Counted from the stretch's first letter, positions 21,230 through 31,319 are shown. The stretch is 64,000 nucleotides of DNA from Aphanomyces cochlioides (GCA_019828595.1 JAHQRK010000013.1:1085501-1149500); one strand, 5' to 3'. Notes: a model not told the origin generated them from the letters alone. A program made the numbers and translations.

Positions 21230-21862
21230 GAGCATCTCCAGCAAGGGTTTCTATTTGTATTTGCATTTTTAAGTTTTTCCCCCTCTCATTGGTCAGTTGC
21301 CAAGTTGGAAATAGAAACACAGAACACTCTGCAGCAGTTGAGTTGCTATTGCTAAAGGTGATGGAAACGCGAGTGCGCTTTGATGATGTCGACGGGCTAT
21401 CTCTGTTGGTCGACGAAGATGACGATGACTTTGTTCTTGCGACGTTGCTTTTCAAAAATGCCCAGCAAGCAAAGGCAAATCCAACCCCTAGTATCTCGGT
21501 CGATAGAAACACAGCTGTGGGTCACGATGCAATCATGAGAGATTACCTTGGCGACAATCCCGTGTATGACGAGAAGATGTTTCAAAGACGATACCGCATG
21601 TCATCTCGATTGTTTAAGCGCATTCTGCGTGACTTGCCTGTTGCAAACAATTACTTTCAGCAAAGGAGCAATTGTGCTGGAAAGCGAGGTGCCTCAGTGG
21701 AACAGAAGGCAACAGCTGCGATTAGAATGCTTGGAATGGCAGCAAGTGCTGACTCACAGGATGAATATTGTAGACTGGGTGAATCAACATCAATGGAAGC
21801 GAGGTATCAATTCTGCAAAACCATCATTGATATGTACGGCGTGGAGTACATGACAATGAGCC
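21230..21862 (+). pseudogene. Harbinger-type transposase, 5' part only, inserted in Gypsy-3
   Basis: The left end starts GAGCATCTCCAGCA after TAA, the form of a PIF/Harbinger terminus with a 3-bp target. ATG 21361 then encodes 167 residues of a Harbinger/ALP1-like transposase: DYLGDNPVYDEKMFQRRYRM, KRGASVEQKATAAIRMLGMA, DSQDEYCRLGES. The frame breaks off at about 21862, exactly where antisense Gypsy-3 integrase sequence resumes. The catalytic DDE half and the right end are therefore missing, and most of the Gypsy-3 integrase is missing too. One deletion spanning the insertion would explain both. Confidence 0.75.
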
Positions 21863-22242
21863 AGCACCACCTTGACCAGGACTCGCGGGATCACCAGCTT
21901 CCATTGCATGCGCTCTTCGGGCGATCTCTTCGACGACCACTCGACGCGGTATAGAGCCCCTCGCTCGCCGACTTCAAACTGACCGGCTAACTTGGGCAAT
22001 AGGCGACACTCCGACTCAGTCAGGTGGCTGACCTCGCCTCGCAAATAGCACTTAATATTCGCCAACTCTTTTTCTCGGTCTTGTGCCTTGCTCACTCGGT
22101 CCAGTCTCAGTGCGGCCATTTTCTCCGTCGACCTTGCTTGGAACGCCATAATCATCGGGGTTGCAGTGACAGCGGTGGGATGCAGAAGCTCTGGCAGCAG
22201 GTTGCGTCGCTGTAGCTCTTCCAGGACCGACTCATCCAGCAC
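21863..22242 (-). pseudogene. Gypsy-3 integrase N-terminal remnant
   Basis: In a frame shifted from pol, the minus strand encodes a linker (LANIKCYLRGEVSHLTESEC) and the beginning of an integrase zinc domain (VVLAHCHVLHAVH). It breaks at about 21862 before the CxxC half and the DDE core. The frame change from pol lies near 22235, next to a GAG/GTAAGTG sequence that also resembles a splice donor. The element copy cannot make integrase. Confidence 0.6.
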
Positions 22243-25200
22243 TTACCTCCAGCACGGTCTTGCAGCGCGAGTCCAGCCAGCAGATCAGCAGCGCCGTTCC
22301 ATTCCCGCTTCACGTGGTGAAATTCCACCCCAGTCGCTTGGTTCCTCAGCGCACGGACCCGATCGAGGCAACTCTGCAGGTGGGACTGCTTGCTCTGCAT
22401 CCACCCCAGTACTTGGTGGATGACTAAGCGGGAATCGCCAAATATCACTGGGTTCGCCAGGCTCAGCCTCAAGGTACGCTCCAGAGCCGCAATCAGTCCA
22501 CTGTACTCCGCAAGGTTAACCGTCGCATCGGCGAGGACCCCATTTTCTGCCCACAGTACGCTCCAGCCGGGAAGTTGCCAAATCACAAAGCCATAGCTTC
22601 CGAACTTCTCCTTTGCTTTAATAGCGCCATCAAAGGCGATCACCACAGCCCGTTCGTCGGGGTCGAATCGTGGCAAAGCGGCTGGCCGTTGGGAAACTTG
22701 CACATCCTTAGCTTTATTGGGCTTGTACACGTCCATATCAGCCAGTGTCAACGCGTCTGGGGGGTGCAGGATGTCCATCAAGCGAATCGACAGGGCCCAT
22801 CGTTCGTCCAACTCGACCACTTGTTCCACGCGAATCGTCCACGGTGACAGGATTGCAGCCCACGGCAGATGATCGGCCTTGCCATGCTTGTCAGCGAGGA
22901 TCCACTTCAGGAGACCATGCCTACTGTAGACCACCAGCTGCATGTTGCGCAACTCGTAGTAGCAGACCTTGACGGCGCGCAGCAGAGCGAGAGCCTCTTT
23001 TGCCCATTCCTCGTAACGCGGCTCGCCGCCCTTCAGGGTCCGACCACAGAACCTCACGGGATGCAGCACTCCATCATAGTCCTGACAGACTGTCGCCGAA
23101 ATCGCCCAAGTTGTCGTGTACAACAGGATGTGGAACTCTCGGCCAGGATCGGCATGACGCAGGAGCGGTGTCGACGAGTAGGCTGCCTTCAGGTCAGCGA
23201 ACGCACGGACAGCAGCGGGCGACACCAAGCCAAGGCGTAGTTCTTCGTCCAAGATCTCGTACAGACAGCTCGCCAAAATCGAGTAATTCTCGATAAATCG
23301 GCTATAAAAATTCTGCGAGCCCAGGAACGATTGCATATCACGGAGGCACTTCGGGAATGGCATGGCTAGGACCGTATCGAGACTCCACGGCCTTGCTACC
23401 AATCCTCTGCGAGATACAACGTGGCCAAGGAAATCGGTTGCGAATTTGCCAAACTTGCTCTTCAGGGCCGAGATGCTCACGCCGAAATAGGTCAAGCGCG
23501 CCAAGATACGATCGGTCAGCTCCACAATGCCATCCCACGAATCAGCGCCGTCGCTTATGTCGTCGGCGAACGATGTGCGGTTAGCCGGCGGTGGAAGCTG
23601 CGATAAGTAGCATTTAAATCCCAAGGTAAACATATCCACCGGCTCACCATCAGCATCATCGTCGGCCACCCCTGGTGGCATGTCCACAAAGCCAAACAAC
23701 GCGTTCGTAATCATCCGCTGGTATATCATCGGCGCATTCTTGAGTCCTTGTGCCATTCGCGTCCATTCGAAGTGGCCCAACGCGCAGATGAAGGCACTGA
23801 CCTTGCGCGCCCGCTTGGTTGCACGCACGACCCAAAACCCAGATGCGTTGTCGAGTGATAAGAACCACTGCATCGCGTGGAAATTGGCTAGCATTCCGTC
23901 CAGCGTTGGCATCGGTGACCGCATGAGTTCTTGGAGCTCGTTGATACCCCGGTAGTCGATGCAAAGACGGATATCTTTGCCGCCTTTCTTGAGAACCAGC
24001 ACGATCGGGGAGGCCCAAGGCGAATTCGAAAAGGTGATCAGCCCAAAGTCCAACAATCCTCGCAGGAGGTCAAACAGTTTCTTCAGCAGCTCCGGGCGGA
24101 TGCGCCTTGCTCGTTCAGCCAGCGGCTTTGCCTCACCGACGTCGATGTCGCAGACGGCTCCCTTGGCAGGCGGCGGCAGTCCGTTGCCCGACTTGATAAA
24201 GAACTTTCGGTACTTGCGGAGGACGACTCTCATTTTCTCTTTTTCTTCATCACTCAATTCATCCTCGCCGACATCCAGTTGATCGGGATCGAACGGCTCT
24301 ACCTCGCGCGGCACTTCAGGGATTATGGCTAGCTGCTGCTCCAATTCTTCAGTTGACAAATCGATTCCTTCGCGCAGCATTACTTCTTTAGCCATCCGTC
24401 GCTGATCCAAGTTGTCGGGCATCGCGTCCATCAGGAAGATTGATGGCGGAGGTAGCGTGTCCCGAAAGTGGCAAGCATGGTAGCAGAAGACAGCATGCAT
24501 CCTTAGCTCGGCGGCTTCCACCGGATCCAGCGGCACTTCATGGTCGTCCGCCGATTGCGCAATAGGGGGCCGTTCGTCATCCAGGCCGTAGTCACCGTCG
24601 CTTTCGCAGGTAGTACGCAGTTTCCCGTCGGCAGTGAGCAAGTGTCTAGGTGACGGGGGTCGTGGCTCCTTCCAGCTGTTGTCGTCAGCTGACTCGGCCG
24701 CAGCTTCTTCCAATCTCGCTCGGTGGTCATCGGGGTAACTCCCTTCCCACGCTTCCGCTTTCCATGCTTGATATCTCAAACTGCTCGTGCGCACCATCGG
24801 CCGGCTGAGCGGTCGCTCGCCTTGAGCTGAGATTGCTCCGACAACAGTGTTGGCAGACAGAAACACGTTGCGTTCGCTGACGTTTGTGACCTTGTAGGCT
24901 GCTGGTTTGTCGTCGGCGTCTAACGCAGTGGTAATCCAGCGCACATCGCGATGAACCCAGTATTCCAGTGTCTCTGGCATTCCTTCTCGCAGCTTGGGTA
25001 AAGGCACAACGATTGATCCACCGGGCGGGATGCTCACATCGTGGTTCAGGCGCACGTAATTCATGTAGCCACGACTGTAGCGGACCGGCTGGTCGTGTAG
25101 TTCGACGTACTCGCCTTCAGGTAGGTTCAGTTCGCGACGACTCGCATCCACCATGACACCAGCGCGGAACAGGAAATCCATCCCAAGGATGGCGTCGAAG

Positions 25201-26129
25201 CCAGTGTCCCCAAAGTCGCAGACAGCGATCGGGAAAACGTAAACCAGCCCGCGACCAATGGTCAACTTGATGTCTACGATGCCTTGAGTGTTCACAACGG
25301 CGGCTCCTCCAAGGCCAGCTATATCAGTCGTCTTCGTTGTATCCACTTTCAGGCCGAGCTTCTTGACGACCATGGGATGGATGATGCTCATGTTGGCGCC
25401 AGTATCTGCCAGGACTACCACCGCTTGATCCATGATTTGCGCATTTAAGAATGCTTGGCGGGTCATGTCGTTCTCGATGAACGTTGTATCTTGCCAATGA
25501 CCGAAATGTTCGCCTTCCTTGAGCCCGTACTCGTCTGACAGCGCCACGCAGTCGGCAACCGAGTAGAAAACAAAAGGTCTGTCGGGAAGGTTGGATGTAT
25601 TCTTGGTTACTGGGGGAACTTTCAGGAAGCCAACATGGTTGGCGGCGTTGGCGTCGCGTCGACTATTGATTCTGTCTTCATTCTTGGTTGCTTCTTCAAC
25701 GCTTGCCGTAACCGCTCGCTCTTGTTGCTTCCTCTTCCATCCACGAACCACCTCAAAAAGCTCTTCGAACTCCGTCAGTAAGGTTCTGGTGGGGGCTATT
25801 TTTATGGATTTTTCTTGGTTTTTTGATGATTTTGGGTTTTCGTCATTTTTCAGTTTTTCTTGTTTTTTTGAGTCAGTGTGCGATGTCCGACGTCCGTCGC
25901 GGCTGGGGTATCGCGGTCCCCACGGACTTACAAGTTTAAACAATCCAGGCTGGGCATGTCGGGGATGTCCAGCCCTTGCAGGAACTCCTTCAGCTCGGCG
26001 GCTTGTTGACGAGTCGGGCACGGATCGGCTTTGTGGTGCGGTGTCGCGCAAAGTTGACAAGCCTTGAAGCAATTGATCTCCGGGTGCCCCATGCGCTGAC
26101 ACAGGGTGCAGAAGACCGTTGACCAGCAC
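22152..26129 (-). CDS. Gypsy-3 pol: protease, RT and two RNase H domains
   Basis: Open for 1325 codons in the -1 frame relative to gag, with 202 nt of overlap. Translation should enter by frameshifting at 25934-25940, so codons before that are not Pol. Domains in order: aspartic protease (VVLADTGANMSIIHP); RT (IRLCIDYRGINELQE, WFLSLDNASGFW) whose YxDD box reads SFADDISDG after an insertion of about 40 residues; a first RNase H in which the usual Asp block is replaced (FHILLYTTTWAISATV); and a second RNase H of the archaeal/cellular type with all acidic residues in place (VVIAFDGAIKAK, VNLAEYSGLIAAL, IFGDSRLVIHQV, NGAADLLAGLAL). Dual RNase H Gypsy elements are known in oomycetes and plants. 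The frame ends at 22152, short of integrase. Confidence 0.88.
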   Translation of the reverse strand: MLVNGLLHPVSAHGAPGDQLLQGLSTLRDTAPQSRSVPDSSTSRRAEGVPARAGHPRHAQPGLFKLVSPWGPRYPSRDGRRTSHTDSKKQEKLKNDENPKSSKNQEKSIKIAPTRTLLTEFEELFEVVRGWKRKQQERAVTASVEEATKNEDRINSRRDANAANHVGFLKVPPVTKNTSNLPDRPFVFYSVADCVALSDEYGLKEGEHFGHWQDTTFIENDMTRQAFLNAQIMDQAVVVLADTGANMSIIHPMVVKKLGLKVDTTKTTDIAGLGGAAVVNTQGIVDIKLTIGRGLVYVFPIAVCDFGDTGFDAILGMDFLFRAGVMVDASRRELNLPEGEYVELHDQPVRYSRGYMNYVRLNHDVSIPPGGSIVVPLPKLREGMPETLEYWVHRDVRWITTALDADDKPAAYKVTNVSERNVFLSANTVVGAISAQGERPLSRPMVRTSSLRYQAWKAEAWEGSYPDDHRARLEEAAAESADDNSWKEPRPPSPRHLLTADGKLRTTCESDGDYGLDDERPPIAQSADDHEVPLDPVEAAELRMHAVFCYHACHFRDTLPPPSIFLMDAMPDNLDQRRMAKEVMLREGIDLSTEELEQQLAIIPEVPREVEPFDPDQLDVGEDELSDEEKEKMRVVLRKYRKFFIKSGNGLPPPAKGAVCDIDVGEAKPLAERARRIRPELLKKLFDLLRGLLDFGLITFSNSPWASPIVLVLKKGGKDIRLCIDYRGINELQELMRSPMPTLDGMLANFHAMQWFLSLDNASGFWVVRATKRARKVSAFICALGHFEWTRMAQGLKNAPMIYQRMITNALFGFVDMPPGVADDDADGEPVDMFTLGFKCYLSQLPPPANRTSFADDISDGADSWDGIVELTDRILARLTYFGVSISALKSKFGKFATDFLGHVVSRRGLVARPWSLDTVLAMPFPKCLRDMQSFLGSQNFYSRFIENYSILASCLYEILDEELRLGLVSPAAVRAFADLKAAYSSTPLLRHADPGREFHILLYTTTWAISATVCQDYDGVLHPVRFCGRTLKGGEPRYEEWAKEALALLRAVKVCYYELRNMQLVVYSRHGLLKWILADKHGKADHLPWAAILSPWTIRVEQVVELDERWALSIRLMDILHPPDALTLADMDVYKPNKAKDVQVSQRPAALPRFDPDERAVVIAFDGAIKAKEKFGSYGFVIWQLPGWSVLWAENGVLADATVNLAEYSGLIAALERTLRLSLANPVIFGDSRLVIHQVLGWMQSKQSHLQSCLDRVRALRNQATGVEFHHVKREWNGAADLLAGLALQDRAGGKCWMSRSWKSYSDATCCQSFCIPPLSLQPR
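25892..25940 (-). promoter_or_regulatory. -1 ribosomal frameshift signal between Gypsy-3 gag and pol
   Basis: On the minus strand the canonical slippery heptamer TTTAAAC (25934-25940) lies in the correct phase (T TTA AAC in the gag frame). Six nucleotides follow, which include the gag TAA stop at 25928-25930. A stem can then form between GTCCGT (25922-25927) and ACGGAC (25892-25897), with a second block GGGG/CCCC inside it. Pol is open in the -1 frame across the site. The match to viral -1 frameshift signals is very good in heptamer, spacing and structure. Confidence 0.85.
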
Positions 26130-27365
26130 AAACCGTCCAACTTGAAGTGCGTCTTGCCACAGTCACGACAAACTTCGCGGCGCGCCTCATGATTGTTGAG
26201 TCCAAGAGCGAAGATTTCAGCGCGCACAGAGTCAGTCGCCGCAGTCGCCAACTTGGCCATGTCCGTTGAGGTCACAGCGTCCAAGTGGTTGACACGCGGA
26301 ACCTTTGCACGTTCTTGTCGCTGGTCGCCGCTCAGTTGGGCCGTTCCTCGTTGGCTGCGATGCTCTCGCAATGCTTCAGTGTGGCGCTGGTCATTTAAGT
26401 ACTCCTTCAAGTCGTCCATCGAGGTGAAACGCATCGAGGAGATCCACTTGGCTTGGCTCGGATCCGCCAGCGAGTTGCAAAAGCACCGTAAGTGGTCGAC
26501 AAAGTGCTTCCGATTGGTGTCGTACTTGAGACCGATCTTCGTGGCAGCCGCGTTGAAGCGGAAGAGGTACTCGCGGATGGTCTCCTTCTCCTTTTGACGC
26601 ATCGTGTAGTAGACCTCCTGCTTGGGCACTGGACTGAGGATGTACTCGCGGACGAAGCTCGCACGCACGGCCTTCCAAGTGGATCGTTCGTCAGCTCGCA
26701 GCTGGTTGTACCAGTCTTGGACGACTCGGCCGACAGTCAGGCGGAACTTGCGCTTTGCCTCGTCGTCAGTCCATCCGCTGGCGGCCGAATTCTCCTCGAA
26801 TCGTCGGAGGAAACTTGACGCCGCATCGGTGCCGTCGGCGGATCCGTTAAATCGCTGCAGCGGCTCGAGCGCGAGGATATGCAGACGGGGAGCATTGTCG
26901 GAAGGGAGCCCGACAGGCGCAGTGTCCATGTTCCATTCGTCAAGATCGTCCTCGTCTTCCTGCACTCGCACGGAGGTTTGGTTGCTTTGCAGCTGCCGCA
27001 TCAGATCTTGGTTTTGCCTGACCAACACCGCGATCAATCTTGACTGGTCGTCGGCGGGAGCCGAAGGCGATTCATCGGCGTCCATGTCTTCGTCGTAGCC
27101 ACCAACATCGCTGCCGTGGCTTTGGGATTCCGCGGGATTGTTTTTGCTAGAGCGCGATCGCGCGTCTAGGTTGGTCGTAGTGGCGTGGGTCGGTGCCGCT
27201 ACTGATTGATATTGCCCGAAGGCAGTTGGAGTCTGCCCGTAACGACTCCTGGATGCCGCCATCGCTTGCTTCGCTTGCTCTGACGGGTCCAATTGCATGT
27301 CCACCGAAGTGGACGTCTGGTTGTCTGCTGACGCGTCCGACAGCAGGGTGGCAGGGTTAACAGGT
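25928..27365 (-). pseudogene. Gypsy-3 gag, cut eight bases after its ATG by Gypsy-2
   Basis: The frame is open from 27365 to TAA at 25928. Its first eight bases, ATG GTTAG, lie at 33858-33865 on the other side of Gypsy-2. Removing Gypsy-2 and one copy of its target duplication restores frame, giving a Gag of about 481 residues. The body has a capsid-type helical domain (FLRRFEENSAASGWTDDEAK, WYNQLRADERSTWKAV) and a nucleocapsid with a CX2CX4HX4C knuckle (CTLCQRMGHPEINC) flanked by further Cys/His pairs. It ends in the frameshift signal. An internal ATG at 27298 is the first remaining start in this copy. No other lesion is seen. Confidence 0.85.
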
Positions 27366-27370
27366 CTAAC
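27366..27370. repeat. Target site duplication of Gypsy-2, left copy (CTAAC)
   Basis: CTAAC directly precedes the left LTR here and directly follows the right LTR at 33858-33862. Five base pairs is the usual duplication length for Ty3/Gypsy integrases. Confidence 0.9.
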
Positions 27371-27633
27371 TGTAACCGGGCGCAGAGGATGTCAGGCGCG
27401 TGTGAACTGCGACTGAAGTGTAAGAGTGAATTAAAGTTAAAACAACCTAAGTCTCATTCCTGTCTTGTTTCTCGTTGGCTATCGCACAGCCTCACTAGGA
27501 GCTTCAACTTCTGTGGCCTCCCAAGGCCAGTCGTTCACATAGCAGAGCGCGGGGAACCGCTACTGCAGGGCGCCAGGTCAATGCACAGACCGCGCCCTCA
27601 TCTTATGTACCTGCCAGACATGGCACGGTTACA
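27371..27633 (-). repeat. Gypsy-2 3' LTR (263 bp)
   Basis: Starts TGTAACCGGG and ends CACGGTTACA on the + strand. Equal in length to the right LTR, with four single-base differences. Confidence 0.95.
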
Positions 27634-27646
27634 TCCTCCCACACTT
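27634..27646 (-). other. Gypsy-2 polypurine tract
   Basis: Minus-strand AGTGTGGGAGGA immediately before the 3' LTR, the expected plus-strand primer position. Confidence 0.75.
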
Positions 27647-27783
27647 AGGGCGAAAGCCCGTAAGCTTTGCAGAGATGCCTCCCTCGCTGGGGGTAATCCC
27701 TTCACAGTCCCGTCTGAACTGGGACTGGTGTGTTCCAACTATCACATTGGCCCTCGCTGAGCCAATCAGGAACATTTTCGAAA

Positions 27784-29058
27784 ATGTACGCCGACGAAGA
27801 GGTCGATTACGAGCACACGCCGCCCTCGCCCGATCTGGGCAGTCGCGAGCAAAGCGCAGCGCCGGCGCAGGGGCGCACCAAATACCTTGAGAACCTTTGG
27901 ATCCGTGAGGGCCAAACTCGACTTGGCGGTGGTGTCCACGCGCGGTGTCAGGCATCCGACACAGGATGCGATCTGACCTTTGATCAAATGCCAGGCTTCA
28001 CACCCTCTCGCAGTGGCACGCCCGATCCGGGCAAGTTTCGAGATTTGTTGGCGCAATTGCCTTCTCGCCTGCGCGGCGATTCTAAAAGTGATTTTGCGGC
28101 GGGGGTTGCCTTTGCAGTGACTTTGTGGGAAACCTGCAACCCCGTCATCGTCGATATGGCCGAATGGCCTTCGATCCGACAAGACCAGCGCCGCTTTGGT
28201 GGTATGCGCGCGTTTGTTCCTCTTTCTCCCTTGCGGGACGAAACTAAATTTGAGTACGTGGCCATCTGGGCCAACCGAATGCTGGCGCGTATTACGCTCG
28301 ACACCACGACGTGGCCCCACAACTACGCTAAGTTCCAAGAGCGTGTTGTTAATTTTGCGCGTGAGCGCCATGGCTTGAAGGTACGCCTCGCTGCCGAGAC
28401 CGTCGGAGCGATCGCTGTCGCGTACCAAAAGCTGAGAGTAGTCTATGTGAGTCTGGACCAAGGTCCGCTTCTCTCACCCATGTGTTCGTAGGAGCCGCCT
28501 CCGAATTTTGCGCCAGGAGGCGATACTCGCGGCCGTGCTGGCCCCAGCGCTGCGGGACAATCCGCGCGTCGTCATCGCGCCCCTCGTTCTCGCTCTCGCT
28601 CGACCGAGCCTGAGGCGAAACGTTCGCGCCGAGAGGCGGGGCGTAGTCCGAGTCGGGACCGCCCGCGATATGCGCTGGACGAAGATCTGTACCAGCTGCG
28701 TGATGAAGTTGCGGAGCTGACCCGCCAACTTGGTCACTCCGAACAGGAGTTTGAAGGTCGGCTTCAGGACCTTCAAGACGAGCTCCAGACTGAGCGCGAG
28801 AAGCGTCGCGACTTGCAATCGCGCTTCGAGAAGATGTCGAAGCTCTGCGAGCAACACGCGGCGACCGCCGAGGGCTTGAAGAACTGGGCCCGCGCGATGG
28901 ATGTTCACCGCGAATGTTTTTACAAGAAGAGCTCGGAGCTCGAGCTACTTGTTGAGCGTCTCGCGAAGGAGAGAGATCGTGTGGACGCGCATCTTCAAGC
29001 GCTCTACTCGAAGATCCAACAGGACTACGTTCCGTTTGAGGAACTGAAGAAGGGGTAA
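27784..29058 (+). CDS. Gypsy-2 reverse-strand gene: intact 409-aa protein, two exons
   Basis: Exon 1 is 27784-28446 and exon 2 is 28492-29058, with a 45-nt intron (GTGAGT...TTCGTAG) in phase 0. The start ATG lies 151 nt inside the 3' LTR and is preceded by a CCAAT box near 27763. Residues 1-220 are acidic then globular (FVPLSPLRDETKFEYVAIWA, LARITLDTTTWPHNYAKFQE). A basic Arg/Ser tract follows (APRSRSRSTEPEAKRSRREA), like a nuclear localisation or RNA-binding signal. The last 130 residues form a strong coiled coil (LYQLRDEVAELTRQLGHSEQ onward). No family is recognised. The 3' end overlaps the end of the integrase frame by 114 nt, tail to tail. It has no stop or frameshift although gag-pol of the same copy is broken. 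Confidence 0.72.
28447..28491 (+). other. Predicted 45-nt intron in the Gypsy-2 reverse-strand gene
   Basis: GTGAGT donor after codon TAT and TTCGTAG acceptor before GAG, both phase 0. Without splicing the frame ends at the TAG formed by the acceptor itself (28489-28491). With splicing it continues 188 codons in an otherwise open frame. Confidence 0.7.
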
Positions 29059-30213
29059 CTGCGTCCTGAGGTATGTGTCTCTTGAGCTTGCCCGTGTATA
29101 TGACGGGATGTCCCAGTCATCGGGCAGTTCGAGCTCGTAGTCCACTGGACTAATAACTTTTCGAATAGGGAATGGCCCCAACCAAGGGCAGCGAAGCTTC
29201 GAAGGGCCGCTAGGTCCTTTCACGACCGACCGATGCACGTAGACTAGGTCGCTAACCGAATACACATTTGTATTTCCTCGGTTGTGTTTGTTAGCCTGAC
29301 GGGCCTGTTTCGCTTGAGCACTGGCGATATTCTCGCGTAGGCGCAGTAACAATGATTCGCGTGACGACGCGAAATGTTCGACAGAAGCGGCTGTCCGCCG
29401 CGGAACGTCATCGGAGATTCCTCCCACACTTAAAACAGGACGGTCCACGTCCGTGGAAAGCCGCGGGTGCTTCAAATGCACCGCGTAGAAGGGCGTAAAG
29501 CCTGTTGACGCATGAACAGACGTGTTGTAAGCAAAACACGCTGTTGGCAACATGGAACTCCATGTTTTCGGCCTAGACAAGGCATAGCTTCGAAGGATGT
29601 CTTCGAGAACGCGATTCGCGCGTTCGGTCTGACCATCAGACTCAGGATGGTCCGAGCTGGACATGTTTAACGTCGTCCCGCAGAGCGCGAACAGCGCTCG
29701 CCAAAAATGGGACGTAAACCGAGGGTCTCGATCCGAGACGATACTGGACGGGAGTCCAAAATGACAATAGACGTTGTCAAAGAAAAGGCGAGCTGACTGC
29801 TCCGCCGTAACGGATGCCTTAACAGGCAGCGCGATCAGGTACTTGGATGCGCGATCGACAAGGGTGAAGATACCCGTATTGCCCGACTTGTCGCTGGGCA
29901 AGCCAAAAATGAAGTCCATGCTGACGGACTCCCACAGTTCCAGTGGGACGTCGAGGCTCTGTAGCGGAGCCTGTGAGTGTGGGGCGGCCTTGACGGCCTG
30001 ACATACGCCACACGATGCGACAAAACGTGCCACCGCCTTATACAGGCGAGGCCACCAAAATGAACGGGCGACGGACAGATATGTCTTCTCGCGGCCAAAA
30101 TGACCGCCGCTCGGGGTGTCGTGAAATTCACGGATGATCTCCGCACGGAGAGTCGGGTCGCACGACACAGCCACTCGTGGGGCGTCCCCCGGAGTGACTG
30201 AATACCACAACAA
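28945..30213 (-). pseudogene. Gypsy-2 integrase
   Basis: A zinc domain (GGHFGREKTY, then CGVCQAVKAA) and a core with D (SVSMDFIFGLP), D (IVSDRDPRFTS) and E (DGQTERANRVLED) are visible, so the DDE triad is intact, followed by a GPF-type linker (WLGPFPIRKVISPVDYEL). The frame is offset from the RNase H frame just upstream (stop at 30246), so Pol is broken between them. The last 38 codons overlap the + strand gene. Confidence 0.85.
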
Positions 30214-30245
30214 ATCGTCGTGGAAAGTGAAACGTCCGATCTGGA

Positions 30246-31319
30246 CTACCTTGGTGGAGGGTGATTGCCAGCGGTAATGGCATCAATCGTCCGGCGAAGT
30301 GCGGGATCGAGGCTATACGATCCTCGAATGCGATCAAACAAGTCCGAACGGACTTCGGATAGGGCAGACAGGCAGGGAGGTTCCTCCTCCGCTGGATGGC
30401 GCGACAGCGCGTCTGCAATGACGTTGGTACGACCTGGTTTGTACTCAACAGATATGTTGTATTCCGCGAAAAACGCGAGCCACCTGGCCATCCGGTCAGA
30501 GATATGCGGCGAGTTCACAGCAGTCCGCAAGGACGCGTGATCCGTGTATACCGTAAACGGCTTCGAGCCGAGAAGGTAGATACGGAATTTGACCAAGGCG
30601 TATTTCATCGCCAGTAATTCTAGGTCATGGACCGGATAGTTGCGCTCAGCAGCGCGCAGCTGCCGTGACTGATAGGAGACGGGTCGGTCACGACCCTCGT
30701 CATCCTTTTGCATGAGGCAGCAACCTATTGCTCGCACAGATGCATCACAGACGACCGAGAATCGTCGATTGAAGTCAGGCAACGCCAGGATCGGCGCTTG
30801 CGTGAGGCTGGCTTTGATGCCGTCAAAAGCCTCTTGACAATCTTGTGTCCAGTCCCACTGGACATCCTTCATTAGTAGCCGCGTCAGCGGCGTTGCGATG
30901 TCGGCAAAGTTCTTTGAAAACTTGTGTAGGTAGGTCGCAAGACCAAGCCAGCTGCAGAGCTCTGTCACAGTGGCCGGGACAGGCCAAGTTGTGATCGTGG
31001 TGACTTTGGCCGGGTCTGGCCGACATCCATTGATACCAACGTACTCCCCGAGTACGGGTATTTCTTCAACGCCGAACATACACTTCTGTAAATTGGCGCA
31101 CAATCCTGCATCTCGCAGCGTCTGAAAGACCTGCCGCAGGTGTCCAAAATTGACTTGCACGTCGGTGCGATTCTCGTCTGCACGGCTGTGCACGTATATG
31201 TCATCGAAGTACGACGGCGCAAAGTCGCGCAGCGGGCGCAACTTCTGCGTGACCATTCGGTTGAAGGTCGCTGGGGCATTAGCGAGCCCTTGTGGCATCA
31301 CCAGCCACTCCCACAGCAT
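30246..31319 (-). pseudogene. Gypsy-2 RT palm/thumb and RNase H
   Basis: Begins in the RT (LVMPQGLANAPATFNRMV), contains the catalytic SYFDDIYVHS box and thumb, then RNase H (FSVVCDASVRAIGCCLM, VYTDHASLRT, VIADALSRH). The preceding RT fingers and first catalytic Asp (FSTIDLRDGFYQILM) lie just upstream (about 31330-31450) in another frame with a stop between them. A frameshift near 31330 therefore breaks the enzyme. Confidence 0.85.

Noticed and set aside
22142..22250. Splice donor GAG/GTAAGTG at the end of Gypsy-3 pol as a real intron joining integrase
   Set aside because: No acceptor giving a better frame was found nearby, and the integrase is truncated anyway. A simple frameshift is enough.
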